Shown here: positions 26,554 to 35,076 of the stretch, in pieces
Numbering within the stretch: position 1 is the stretch's first letter
Layout: each line of letters opens with the position of its first letter
NCBI RefSeq assembly: GCF_006376685.1
Contig: NZ_VEWL01000001.1
Location: 561,869-625,868 of the forward strand
Reading direction: 5' to 3'
Source: Ochrobactrum teleogrylli
Lineage (GTDB): Bacteria; Pseudomonadota; Alphaproteobacteria; Rhizobiales; Rhizobiaceae
DNA length: 64,000 nt
The notes under the pieces: generated by a model
Databases searched by the model: none
Told to the model about the DNA's origin: nothing
What the model saw: the letters and a program-made list of their open reading frames with translations, nothing else
Position numbers and translations under genes: made by a program

Positions 26554-27315
26554 TCAATAGATGTCGAAATCGAAGTACTTCTTGCGGATCGTGTCGTAGG
26601 TGCCGTTTTCGCGGATCTTCTTGATCGCGGCATTGAACTGCTCGCGCAGATCGTCATCGCCCTTGCGCAGCGCCACGGCGATTTTGGTTTCGGAACCCGG
26701 AATGTCGCCGAGGAACTTGCAGCAATCCGCGCCCTGCTTCTTCAGCCAGTCGGCAGCGAGGAACTTGTCGGCTGCAATCGCATCGACGCGACCGCTTTCC
26801 AGATCGGCATTGGCTTCGTCGGCGGTCGGATAGAGCTTCACGTCAGCGCCAGCCTTGCCATAAACGTCATCGGCATAATTGCCCTGCGTGGTGCCAGCCT
26901 GTGCGCCGATGGTCTTGCCATCAAATGCCGACGGTTCAAGCGAAGTGAGGTCCGTATCCTTGGGCACGACGACTGCAAGCGGCGTCGTGTAATAGCGCTC
27001 GGTAAAGGCAACCTGCTGTTCGCGTTCCGGCGTGATGGCCATCGATGCGATCACTGCGTCGAACTTGTTGGCCTGCAGGCCGGGGATCATGCCATCCCAA
27101 TCATTGGCGACGACCGTGCACTTGGCTTCCATGGCTTCGCACAGAGCATTGGCGATATCGAGATCGAAGCCAACGAGCTTGCCTTCTGGCGACATGTAAT
27201 TGAACGGAGGATATGCGCCCTCGCTGGCGATACGGATTTCCTTCCATTCCTTGGCCTGAACGGGCAAGGCGAGAACGACAGTGGCCAGACCGGCCAGCAA
27301 AACTGATTTCAACAT
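26554..27315 (-). CDS. Amino-acid ABC transporter substrate-binding protein (LAO/HisJ type), copy B
   Basis: A 253-aa periplasmic protein, paralogous to copy A over its full length. Signal peptide 1-21 (LPVQA-KEW), mature start IRIASEGAYPPFNY, NDWDGMIPGLQANKFDAVIA, the same DCCK pair. The duplication is old: signal peptides, C-termini and many surface residues differ, so ligands may differ too. Its promoter must be in the 170-bp gap after the LysDH terminator. Confidence 0.9.
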   Translation of the reverse strand: MLKSVLLAGLATVVLALPVQAKEWKEIRIASEGAYPPFNYMSPEGKLVGFDLDIANALCEAMEAKCTVVANDWDGMIPGLQANKFDAVIASMAITPEREQQVAFTERYYTTPLAVVVPKDTDLTSLEPSAFDGKTIGAQAGTTQGNYADDVYGKAGADVKLYPTADEANADLESGRVDAIAADKFLAADWLKKQGADCCKFLGDIPGSETKIAVALRKGDDDLREQFNAAIKKIRENGTYDTIRKKYFDFDIY

Positions 27316-27437
27316 GATTTCCCTGTTTCATAGTCCTGTGCAATTCCGGCTGTTGACCGGAGTGCCGTTGCATGAGGCGAGAGTTCGCCCGTTTCTCAAA
27401 GCCCCGGTGGCAAGCCCCCTTGGCCAAAAGCACGAAA

Positions 27438-27467
27438 GGGCTCACTGCGCTGGCACGCAGTGAGCCC
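27438..27467 (-). terminator. Terminator of the lysine/saccharopine dehydrogenase gene
   Basis: GGGCTCACTGCG / CGCAGTGAGCCC, a 12-bp perfect stem with a 6-nt loop. On the minus strand it is followed by TTTCGTGCTTTT. Confidence 0.75.
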
Positions 27468-27488
27468 AAGTTCATCAGCCCAGAAAAA

Positions 27489-28592
27489 TCAGGCAACCAG
27501 ACGCGTGGAATGGTCGTCCTGTGCATAGGCCTTGCCGAAGCGGTTCGCGAGGAATGCTTCCAGCGTGATGTCTTCCTGACGAATGAAGCCTTTCTGCGGC
27601 AGGTCGCCCTTAGCCAGCATGTCGAGCACCGCGCAAATGGCCGAAGCCGTGGTGATCTGGATGCCGGAACGGACGATCTTGCCAACCTGCGCAGCATAAA
27701 CCTTGTTTGCGTAGGTTTCTTGAACCAGACGGCCATTCTTGGTGCCGGAAACGGTCACGAAGATCACGACAACGTCCTGAAGCGTAGTCGGTAGCGCGTT
27801 TTCGAAGATGTCCTTCAGAACTTCGCGGCGATGACGCAGGCCGAGATCGTTCAGAAGCGCCTTCATGAGCGCAACGTGGCCCGGATAGCGAATGGTGCGG
27901 TAGTTGAGGGTGCGCACCTTGCCTTCCAGTGTTTCGCACAGCGTGCCGAGACCGCCAGACGTGTTGAACGCTTCATAGGTCACGCCGTCGAGCGAGAATT
28001 CTTCACGTTCTTCCAGCGCGGGAACTTCCGACAGTTCGCCGTCCACGATGGCTTCGCAAGGCTCGATATATTCGTTGATGACGCCGTCGGTGCTCCAGGT
28101 CAGGTTGTAGTTGAGCGCATTGGACGGATATTGCGGCAGAGCGCCGACGCGCATGCGAACGCTATCGAGCTTGTCGAAACGCTTGGCCAGATCATAAGCG
28201 ACGATGGAGATGAAGCCGGGGGCAAGGCCACACTGCGGGATGAAAGCCGTCTTGGCTTCTTGCGCGAGTTCCTTCACGCGGCGCGTGCTGGCAACGTCTT
28301 CGGTCAGATCGAGATAGTGAACGCCTGCCTTGGCAGCGGCTTCGGCGATGCGGGTGGTCAGGTGGAACGGAGCGGCACTCAGCACGGCAAACTTGCCGGT
28401 AAGGGCAGCTTCAAGCGCCTTGGCGTCTTCGATATCGAGCGCCTGCGTCTTGACCGAAGCGCCGGATTCCAGCGCGTCGAGCTGTGCCTGCGAACGATCG
28501 ACGACGGTGACGTCATACTCACCTGTGGAAGCCAGAAGATCGGCAATGGTTGCACCGATTTTACCTGCGCCGACGACAACGATCTGTTTCAT
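27489..28592 (-). CDS. Saccharopine dehydrogenase-family protein, probable lysine 6-dehydrogenase
   Basis: A 367-aa NAD(P)-dependent oxidoreductase. The Rossmann motif VVGAGKIGATIADLL is at residues 5-19, followed by the saccharopine-dehydrogenase C-terminal domain (QCGLAPGFISIVAYDLAKRF at about 122). Length and segment order match bacterial lysine 6-dehydrogenase (which forms allysine), as in Agrobacterium; a carboxynorspermidine synthase-like role is the alternative. The divergent Lrp regulator and the binding proteins downstream favour lysine catabolism. Confidence 0.82.
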   Translation of the reverse strand: MKQIVVVGAGKIGATIADLLASTGEYDVTVVDRSQAQLDALESGASVKTQALDIEDAKALEAALTGKFAVLSAAPFHLTTRIAEAAAKAGVHYLDLTEDVASTRRVKELAQEAKTAFIPQCGLAPGFISIVAYDLAKRFDKLDSVRMRVGALPQYPSNALNYNLTWSTDGVINEYIEPCEAIVDGELSEVPALEEREEFSLDGVTYEAFNTSGGLGTLCETLEGKVRTLNYRTIRYPGHVALMKALLNDLGLRHRREVLKDIFENALPTTLQDVVVIFVTVSGTKNGRLVQETYANKVYAAQVGKIVRSGIQITTASAICAVLDMLAKGDLPQKGFIRQEDITLEAFLANRFGKAYAQDDHSTRLVA

Positions 28593-28709
28593 TTTGTTTT
28601 CCCCTTGGCCTTTCTGGTCCCACTGGAATGCAATTCGATATGCAAGAATCGCATAGTCTTATGCAAAAAGAAGCGTATGAACCGACGATCTGACGTTGTT
28701 TATTTGCAC

Positions 28710-28737
28710 ATTATGCCGTAATAATTATGCATTATGC
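28710..28737. promoter_or_regulatory. Reiterated ATTATGC motif at the lrp-type promoter
   Basis: ATTATGC occurs at 28710-28716, 28724-28730 and 28731-28737, the last overlapping the start codon of the regulator, with a further TTATGCA near 28660. The spacing suits cooperative Lrp-type binding and autoregulation. Confidence 0.45.
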
Positions 28738-29162
28738 CGACAAATGCAGACCTGAACCTCATCGCCCTCCTTCGTGAAAACGCGCGCGCTTCCACAGCCG
28801 AGCTCGCCCGGCGCCTGGGCGTCTCGCGAACAACTGTGCAAAGCCGCATCGAAAAGCTGGAAAAGCAGGGCGTCATCGAGGGCTATACCGTTCGAATCGC
28901 ACCGGAATTCGAGCGCGATCTGGTGCGCGCCCATGTGCTAGTGACAGCACTGCCCAAACTAGCGCCAAAGGTTGAAACCGCGCTGCGCGGCATGATGACG
29001 GTCAGAACGCTCCATTCCGTCAGCGGTCATTTCGACATGATTGTCGTGGTTGAAGCGCCCTCTATTCAGGAACTGGACGCAGTTCTCGACAGGATCGGCG
29101 CGCTGGAAGGCGTGGAACGCACCATGTCGTCCATTGTGCTTTCCACGCGCATCGACCGATAA
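28734..29162 (+). CDS. Lrp/AsnC-family transcriptional regulator
   Basis: A 142-aa feast/famine regulator. The N-terminal helix-turn-helix (TAELARRLGVSRTTVQSRIE, about 21-40) is followed by the RAM effector domain with SGHFDMIVVVEA. It is divergent from the lysine dehydrogenase gene, whose expression it probably controls in response to the amino acid. No Shine-Dalgarno precedes the ATG, which lies in the ATTATGC repeats, so the message may be leaderless. Confidence 0.9.
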   Translation: MPTNADLNLIALLRENARASTAELARRLGVSRTTVQSRIEKLEKQGVIEGYTVRIAPEFERDLVRAHVLVTALPKLAPKVETALRGMMTVRTLHSVSGHFDMIVVVEAPSIQELDAVLDRIGALEGVERTMSSIVLSTRIDR

Positions 29163-29180
29163 GCGCATAGCCTTCGAGCG

Positions 29181-29897
29181 TCAGTCCTTCGAACTGCCTT
29201 CCCAGCCCGCATAGAAAACGCCGTTCTGCTTTTCCATGAAAGCAGTGACTGCCTCGATTTCATCCGGCTCGATGGATGTGCTGACCAGGGTTGCCAGTAT
29301 CTCCACGGTTTTCGGGTTGCGATCAGTGATCTCCACGTCGCTGACGGGATATTTCGCGTCTTCCAGCCGTTCGACCAGCAATTCGCGCAGTTCCTCCATC
29401 CCGTCATGAGAAGCGATGACGCGCACTTCGTAAGTTTGCTCCAAGGCGCGTTCATGGATCGGGATGCGGCTGATGAGATTGACGAGGTGCCGCAGAAGCG
29501 TGTTGCCGAACAGGATAAAAACCGTGAGCAACGCAGCTTCGGCAACCATGTCGGTTCCCGCAAATGCGCCCACTGCTGCCGAGCACCAGAGCGTCGCGGC
29601 AGTGTTGAGGCCGCGCACATTCATGCCCTCTTTCATGATGACGCCTGCGCCGAGAAAGCCGATACCCGAAATGACATAGGCAATCACACGCGTGGACTCC
29701 GGTGCCCCGGCAATACGTACCGCAAGGTCGACGAAAGCGGCAGCGCCGAGCGCCACCAGAGCGTTGGTGCGCAGTCCGGCTGTTCGCTGCCGATACTGGC
29801 GTTCCGCGCCGATCAGCGTGCCGAAAATGAATGCTGCGGTCAGGCTGACGACCGTATCCAGAAAAGGAAAAAGATCAAATGTCTTTAAAAACTGCAT
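29181..29897 (-). CDS. mgtC: MgtC/SapB family protein
   Basis: A 238-aa inner-membrane protein. Four or five hydrophobic helices in the first 140 residues carry the MgtC signature (GTLIGAERQYRQRTAGLRT and GIGFLGAGVIMKEG). A soluble ACT-like C-terminal domain follows (about 150-230). MgtC supports growth in low Mg2+ and survival in macrophages in several intracellular bacteria by inhibiting the F-ATPase. AAGGAC lies before the ATG. It converges with the Lrp gene, stops 18 nt apart. Confidence 0.88.
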   Translation of the reverse strand: MQFLKTFDLFPFLDTVVSLTAAFIFGTLIGAERQYRQRTAGLRTNALVALGAAAFVDLAVRIAGAPESTRVIAYVISGIGFLGAGVIMKEGMNVRGLNTAATLWCSAAVGAFAGTDMVAEAALLTVFILFGNTLLRHLVNLISRIPIHERALEQTYEVRVIASHDGMEELRELLVERLEDAKYPVSDVEITDRNPKTVEILATLVSTSIEPDEIEAVTAFMEKQNGVFYAGWEGSSKD

Positions 29898-29948
29898 GGC
29901 AAAAAGTCCTTATTTGCCGGGCATATAATACAGTTTCTTGAAACGAAT

Positions 29949-29976
29949 ATGACGGCGCATCGGGGTACGCCGTCAT
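29949..29976 (-). terminator. Terminator-like hairpin after serA
   Basis: ATGACGGCG / CGCCGTCAT, a 9-bp stem with a 10-nt loop, 25 nt after the serA stop on the minus strand; the following bases are only moderately T-rich. Confidence 0.5.
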
Positions 29977-30001
29977 AGAATTAAAACAGCTGTTTTGACT
30001 G

Positions 30002-31240
30002 TTAGTACAAAAGACGCGCGCGAATGGTGCCGGGAATTTCGCGCATGGCGTTCAGAATGTCGTCGCTGGCTTCGCCGACGCCATCGGCTTCCATCACGAG
30101 ATAGCCCACTTCGCCATCCGTCTGCAGAAACTGGCTGGCGATGTTGATGCCATGCGTGGAGAAAATGTTCATCAGGCTGTTGAGGATGCCCGGACGGTTT
30201 TCATGCACATGCATGAAGCGCGTGCCGGTCGGGCGCGGCGGAAGCTGAACCTGCGGGAAGTTCACGGCGCCCAGCGTCGAGCCAACATCGGAATATTCGA
30301 TCAGCTTGCGCGTCACTTCGATGCCGATGCGCTCCTGCGCTTCTTCCGTCGAACCGCCAATATGCGGCGTCAGAATGACATTCTCGATGCCCTGAATCGG
30401 TGAAACGAACTTGTCGTTGTTGGAAGCAGGCTCGACCGGGAAAACGTCGATTGCCGCACCGGCAAGATGGCCTTCCTGAAGAACTTTTGCCAGCGCATCC
30501 AGATCGACAACCGTGCCACGCGCATTGTTGATGAGGAAGGCGCCCTTCTTCATCTTGCGCAGTCGTGCTTCGGTGATGAGCTTCGACGTGGACTTGTTCG
30601 ACGGTACATGCAGGCTGACGACATCGGAAATCTTCAGCAATTCGTCGAGTGTCGCCGTTGGCTTCACATTGCCATATTGCAGCTTGTCGGATGTGTCGTA
30701 GTAGCGAACGGTCATGCCGAGGCTTTCGGCCAGATTGCCGACCTGCGAGCCAATATTGCCGTATCCGATAATGCCGAGCGTCTTGCCGCGCACTTCGCGG
30801 CTGCCGGTCGCAGTCTTATCCCAGCCGCCGGCATGAGCCGATACCGACCGCGGGAAAATGCGACGCATCAGCATGATGATCTCGCCGATCACCAGTTCTG
30901 CAACCGAGCGCGTATTGGAAAACGGCGCGTTGAAAACCGGGATGCCGCGCTTGCGGGCCGCTTTCAGATCGACCTGATTGGTGCCAACGGAAAAGCAGCC
31001 GACAGCAACCAGACGGTTCGCTGCGGCGAAGATTTCTTCGGTCAGCTGCGTGCGCGAGCGGATACCGATGATATGCGCATGCGAAATCGCTTCAATCAGA
31101 TCGGCTTTGTCCAGCGCCTTGGGCAGATGCGTGACATTCGTGTAGCCGGAGGATTTGAAGTATTCAACGGCAGTCGGATTGATGCCTTCGAGAAGAAGAA
31201 CATTGATGCGATCACGGGCGAAAGAAAGACGTTCGGTCAT
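30002..31240 (-). CDS. serA: D-3-phosphoglycerate dehydrogenase
   Basis: A 412-aa first enzyme of serine synthesis, oxidising 3-phosphoglycerate with NAD+. The NAD-binding motif GIIGYGNIGSQVGNLAES is near residue 155, catalytic Arg, Glu and His of the 2-hydroxyacid dehydrogenase fold are in place (VSLHVPSNKSTSKLI, TPHIGGSTEEAQ), and a C-terminal ACT domain (about 340-412: HENRPGILNSLMNIFSTHG) provides serine feedback. The length fits the short, E. coli-like type of SerA (410 aa), not the long type with an extra domain common in Rhizobiales as a second copy. Confidence 0.93.
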   Translation of the reverse strand: MTERLSFARDRINVLLLEGINPTAVEYFKSSGYTNVTHLPKALDKADLIEAISHAHIIGIRSRTQLTEEIFAAANRLVAVGCFSVGTNQVDLKAARKRGIPVFNAPFSNTRSVAELVIGEIIMLMRRIFPRSVSAHAGGWDKTATGSREVRGKTLGIIGYGNIGSQVGNLAESLGMTVRYYDTSDKLQYGNVKPTATLDELLKISDVVSLHVPSNKSTSKLITEARLRKMKKGAFLINNARGTVVDLDALAKVLQEGHLAGAAIDVFPVEPASNNDKFVSPIQGIENVILTPHIGGSTEEAQERIGIEVTRKLIEYSDVGSTLGAVNFPQVQLPPRPTGTRFMHVHENRPGILNSLMNIFSTHGINIASQFLQTDGEVGYLVMEADGVGEASDDILNAMREIPGTIRARLLY

Positions 31241-31463
31241 TGTCAGGGTTTCCAGGCTGGAACAGCAAACGGTCGGATTACGACATGAATGAAGCCAAAT
31301 CTGTCGTCAATACGATATTTTCGGATATGTCAGCTGCTTGCGCGGTGGGAGGCCGCCAGTTCTTGTTGCGCGGGTGCTTTAACACCGGAGAACCGCCGGG
31401 TACAGATATTAACGCTTTCATTCGCAAAAAAGTTGGAGCAGATGCGCTTGCACCCGCTGGCCT

Positions 31464-32456
31464 TTATTGGGAAGGCTCGATTTTTCTGAATGTGCCGGGG
31501 CTTTGCCCGATCCATTTTTGAAAGGCGCGATAGAATGCGCTGGGCTCGCTATAGCCGAGTTCGGCAGCCACTTCCGCAACGGTCAGCCTGTCCTCCTGCA
31601 ACAGTTGCTGCGCTGTTACGAAGCGCAACTCGTCCTTGATCGTTCCAAAGCTTTGCCCTTCGGCCTTCAGCCTGCGTCGCAGCGTCGGGGCGGACATTTT
31701 CAGCTGTACGGCGATATCTTTGAATGAAGGCCATTCCTGCGCAGGCATCTGACTCAGATGTGTGCGAACCCGTGAGGAAATATCGTGATCGTGGCGATAG
31801 CGGATCAGGATATTGGCCGGAGCCTCACGCAGAAAATTTTCGAGCGCCACATCGCTGCGAATTATCGGCAAAGCGAGATAGGATGAATCGAAAACCAGTC
31901 GTGTTGCGGGCTGATCGAACAGCACCGGCGCGCCGAAGAATTTTCGATAATCCTGCCGGTCCACGGGTGCCGGACAGGCGAAATCGAGTGTTCGCAACGG
32001 GATGCGCCTCCCCACGAGCCAGCAGGCCACGCCCATCAGGATCAGCCAATAGGCGCGATAGGCAAAGGCCGGACGCGGCGAGCCTGCATCCGTCAGCACC
32101 ACATGCGCCATGCCGTCTCGGATGCGCAATTCGCCACGCGGATCGTCCAGCACGACATTCAAAAACTGTAGGGCACGACGCAAGGCACGCTCCAGAGTGC
32201 CCGCATGCAAGACGGCGTGACAGAGAAGATTGAAACTGCCGGGCCGCATCGGCCGGGCTGCAAGACCGAAGAACTCATCGTCTATCGTCTCGGCAATCAG
32301 CCACCACAGGCGACCGTATTGGATATTCGTGACCGGCTCGGTCAGTCTATCCGGCAGGCCGACTGCCGCCATCAATGGCGCGGTATCGATGCCACGCTGG
32401 CGCACGCTTTCCAAAGCATCTTCAACGAAGCCGGGTGTGATATTATGGCGTTCCAT
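31464..32456 (-). CDS. AraC-family regulator (OruR/arabinose-binding type)
   Basis: A 330-aa regulator with the N-terminal Arabinose_bd domain (about 15-200) that OruR, ArgR-type and related catabolic activators carry. A C-terminal AraC DNA-binding domain follows (about 230-325: FKDIAVQLKMSAPTLRRRLK and VAEVAAELGYSEPSAFYRAF). It is divergent from the acyl-CoA degradation operon and is therefore its probable activator. A much longer frame through 33686 exists but runs antisense through the CoA ligase gene and has no second domain, so I start at ATG 32456. Confidence 0.85.
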   Translation of the reverse strand: MERHNITPGFVEDALESVRQRGIDTAPLMAAVGLPDRLTEPVTNIQYGRLWWLIAETIDDEFFGLAARPMRPGSFNLLCHAVLHAGTLERALRRALQFLNVVLDDPRGELRIRDGMAHVVLTDAGSPRPAFAYRAYWLILMGVACWLVGRRIPLRTLDFACPAPVDRQDYRKFFGAPVLFDQPATRLVFDSSYLALPIIRSDVALENFLREAPANILIRYRHDHDISSRVRTHLSQMPAQEWPSFKDIAVQLKMSAPTLRRRLKAEGQSFGTIKDELRFVTAQQLLQEDRLTVAEVAAELGYSEPSAFYRAFQKWIGQSPGTFRKIEPSQ

Positions 32457-32468
32457 GGACTGAACTCT

Positions 32469-32518
32469 ATTGCAAAAACGATCATCAATTAAGACCTCTA
32501 ATGTCATTGTTTGCAATG
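32469..32518. promoter_or_regulatory. Possible AraC-type operator between regulator and operon
   Basis: ATTGCAAA at 32469-32476 and TTTGCAAT at 32510-32517 form an inverted pair. The second also lies in a small palindrome CATTG-TTTG-CAATG (32505-32518). The region is the 141-bp gap between the divergent regulator and the acyl-CoA operon. Confidence 0.4.
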
Positions 32519-32597
32519 ATTGAGGGATTAACCTCTTCCTCGCAGCGTTTCTAGAGGAGCTTGGCGCTGCAGTGACTAGTCTGGGAGGAATACCGGA

Positions 32598-34271
32598 ATG
32601 ACTGAAGCGTCTGCTTTCACGCAGCGTGTGCGTTATGATGATGCCGTGGCAAAGTTTGAACTCGATCATGCCATCACACAGCTTGCGGGCCATCCCGACA
32701 CCGGCCTCAATGCCTGCGTGGAATGCTGCGACCGTTATGTCGGCGAAAACCGGGTAGCGCTGCGCGCCATTTCCGCCGACGGCCAGCTGACAGAACTCAC
32801 CTTTGAAGAATTGCGCGATCTTTCCGCAAAAGTCGGCGACGTGCTGAAGAATGCAGGCGTCAGTGCGGGCGATGTCGTTGCTGGCCTCCTGCCCCGCACA
32901 CCGGAACTTGTTGCAACCATTCTCGGTGCCTGGCGTATCGGCGCTATATATCAGCCGCTCTTCACCGCTTTCGGTCCAAAGGCCATCGAACACCGCCTCA
33001 AGACAAGCGATGCAAAACTGGTCGTGACCAATCTTGCCAATCGCAGCAAGCTTGACGAAGTCGAAAATTGCCCGCAGGTCGCAACGATACTTGCGCCCGA
33101 CGAAACCGCACCTGCCGGTGATATCGATTTCCGCGCAGCGCTCGCCGCTGCCTCCACCGATTGTCCGCCTGTCATGCGCAAGGGTGATGATCTTTTCATG
33201 ATGATGTCCACCTCCGGCACGGCTGGCCTGCCAAAAGGCGTGCCGGTTCCGCTTTTCGCGCTTCTCGCCTTTGGCGCCTATATGCGTGAAGCCGTGGGCC
33301 TGCGTTCCGACGACATTTTCTGGAATATTGCCGATCCCGGCTGGGCCTATGGACTTTACTATGCCGTCACGGGCCCACTGCAACTGGGCATCGCCACCAC
33401 GCTTTACGAAGGCGGTTTCAACGCCGAAAGCACCTACGACATTATCGAACGTCTGGGCGTCACCAGTCTGGCCGGTTCGCCAACCGCCTTTCGCCTGCTG
33501 ATGGCGGCGGGCCCGGAAGCAGCGGCCCGGATCAAGGGACGTCTGCGCGTGGTTTCCAGTGCGGGCGAGCCACTCAATCCGGAAGTGATCCGCTGGTTCG
33601 ACGCCAATCTCGGCGCGCCGATCCACGACCATTACGGACAGACGGAACTCGGCATGGTGGTCAACAATCACCACGGTCTTGAACATGCCGTGCGTCAGGG
33701 TTCGGCGGGCTATGCCATGCCGGGCTATCGCGTCGCGGTTCTGGATGAGGCCGGAAATGAACTCGGCCCGAACCAGCCGGGTGTTCTCGCCATCGATATC
33801 GCAAAATCGCCACTGCTCTGGTTTTTCGGTTATTACAAGCAGGAAACACCAGCCATTGCAGGCGGCTATTACCGCACCGGCGATACGGTGGAATTCGAAG
33901 ACGACGGTTCCGTCAGCTTCATTGGTCGTGCCGATGATGTCATCACCTCATCCGGCTATCGCATCGGACCGTTCGACGTGGAAAGCGCCCTGCTGGAACA
34001 TCCGGCGGTCAATGAGGCGGCGGTCGTCGGCGTTCCTGATCCGCAACGCACCGAAATCGTCAAGGCATTCGTCATTCTGGCACCCGGACAGGAAGGCACG
34101 CCCGCGCTTGCCGAAGAACTGGCGCAACATGTGAAGAAACGGCTTTCCGCCCATGCCTATCCGCGCGAGATCGATTTCGTCAGCGAGCTGCCGAAAACGC
34201 CAAGCGGAAAAATCCAGCGCTTTCTGCTGCGCAAGGCAGAAATCGACAAACAGCAACAGACAACAGCCTGA
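32598..34271 (+). CDS. Acyl-CoA synthetase (AMP-binding)
   Basis: A 557-aa ANL-superfamily ligase activating a carboxylic acid through acyl-AMP to the CoA ester. The AMP-binding loop MSTSGTAGLPKGVP is near residue 201, HYGQTELG near 344, YRTGD near 429 and the C-terminal catalytic Lys segment TPSGKIQRFLLR near 534. GGAGGAATACC precedes the ATG. First gene of a four-gene operon with an SDR, thiolase and acyl-CoA dehydrogenase. Overall likeness is to medium-chain or branched-chain acyl-CoA synthetases (AcsM-type); the exact acid is unknown. Confidence 0.9.
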   Translation: MTEASAFTQRVRYDDAVAKFELDHAITQLAGHPDTGLNACVECCDRYVGENRVALRAISADGQLTELTFEELRDLSAKVGDVLKNAGVSAGDVVAGLLPRTPELVATILGAWRIGAIYQPLFTAFGPKAIEHRLKTSDAKLVVTNLANRSKLDEVENCPQVATILAPDETAPAGDIDFRAALAAASTDCPPVMRKGDDLFMMMSTSGTAGLPKGVPVPLFALLAFGAYMREAVGLRSDDIFWNIADPGWAYGLYYAVTGPLQLGIATTLYEGGFNAESTYDIIERLGVTSLAGSPTAFRLLMAAGPEAAARIKGRLRVVSSAGEPLNPEVIRWFDANLGAPIHDHYGQTELGMVVNNHHGLEHAVRQGSAGYAMPGYRVAVLDEAGNELGPNQPGVLAIDIAKSPLLWFFGYYKQETPAIAGGYYRTGDTVEFEDDGSVSFIGRADDVITSSGYRIGPFDVESALLEHPAVNEAAVVGVPDPQRTEIVKAFVILAPGQEGTPALAEELAQHVKKRLSAHAYPREIDFVSELPKTPSGKIQRFLLRKAEIDKQQQTTA

Positions 34272-34280
34272 GGTACAATT

Positions 34281-35048
34281 ATGCAGATTCAAGATCGGGT
34301 ATTTCTGATCACCGGCGCGGGCTCAGGTCTCGGCGCAGCTGTGGCCAGGATGGTTGTCGAAGCTGGCGGCAAGGTAGCCCTTCTGGATGTCAACACGGAA
34401 GCGGGTGAAGCGGCGGCGAAAGCGCTTGGTGCAGCCGCTATGTTCCAGCGCACCGACGTGACCAGCGAGGCAGATGGACAAGCTGCCATTGCTGCCGCGC
34501 TCAAGGCTTTTGGCCGTATCGATGCGCTCGTCAATTGCGCAGGCATTGCGCCGGGCGAAAAGGTGCTAGGCCGCGAAGGTCCACACAAATTCGACAGTTT
34601 TGCGCGCACCATTTCGATCAATCTGATCGGAACCTTCAACATGCTGCGGCTGGTAGCCGAAGCCATGGCAAAGAATGAACCGGGCGATGGCGGCGAACGC
34701 GGATTGATCATCAACACCGCCTCGGTTGCCGCCTTTGACGGCCAGATCGGACAGGCCGCCTACTCCGCCTCGAAGGGCGGCGTTGCGGCCATGACCTTGC
34801 CTGTCGCGCGTGAACTGGCGCGCCACGGCATTCGCGTCATGACGATTGCCCCCGGCATTTTCGAGACACCGATGATGGCAGGCATGCCGCAGGACGTGCA
34901 GGACGCGCTCGGCGCATCGGTGCCGTTCCCGTCGCGGCTTGGACGCCCGGCGGAATATGCAGCGCTCGTGCGCCACATTGCGGAAAACCAGATGCTCAAC
35001 GGCGAAGTCATCCGTCTCGACGGTGCGCTGCGCATGGCTGCGAAATAA
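34281..35048 (+). CDS. SDR, probable 3-hydroxyacyl-CoA dehydrogenase (HSD10-like)
   Basis: A 255-aa short-chain dehydrogenase with [14 protein letters not shown] (NAD site, about 11-24), NCAGIAPG, and catalytic S-Y-K ([20 protein letters not shown]). The [19 protein letters not shown] segment is typical of the type-2 3-hydroxyacyl-CoA dehydrogenase (HSD17B10) branch. That enzyme also oxidises 2-methyl-3-hydroxybutyryl-CoA in isoleucine breakdown. It starts 9 nt after the ligase gene. Confidence 0.9.
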   Translation: MQIQDRVFLITGAGSGLGAAVARMVVEAGGKVALLDVNTEAGEAAAKALGAAAMFQRTDVTSEADGQAAIAAALKAFGRIDALVNCAGIAPGEKVLGREGPHKFDSFARTISINLIGTFNMLRLVAEAMAKNEPGDGGERGLIINTASVAAFDGQIGQAAYSASKGGVAAMTLPVARELARHGIRVMTIAPGIFETPMMAGMPQDVQDALGASVPFPSRLGRPAEYAALVRHIAENQMLNGEVIRLDGALRMAAK

Positions 35049-35076
35049 ATTCATCATCAGGAAGCGAGGAATAATC

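Noticed and set aside
26503-27306. 267-codon frame antisense to binding-protein copy B
   Set aside because: It mirrors the gene and arises from its codon use; similar shadow frames lie across serA, codA and the thiolase.
29984-29997. AAAACAGCTGTTTT palindrome after serA as terminator
   Set aside because: It has no loop, so it cannot form a terminator hairpin; the adjacent 29949-29976 stem is a better candidate.
31241-31463. Search for a riboswitch upstream of serA
   Set aside because: The known alphaproteobacterial serC element belongs before serC, which is not here, and I see no conserved stem pattern.
32457-33686. Extension of the AraC-type frame to 740 codons
   Set aside because: The added part is antisense to the CoA ligase gene and shows no domain; the regulator domain order is complete from 32456.
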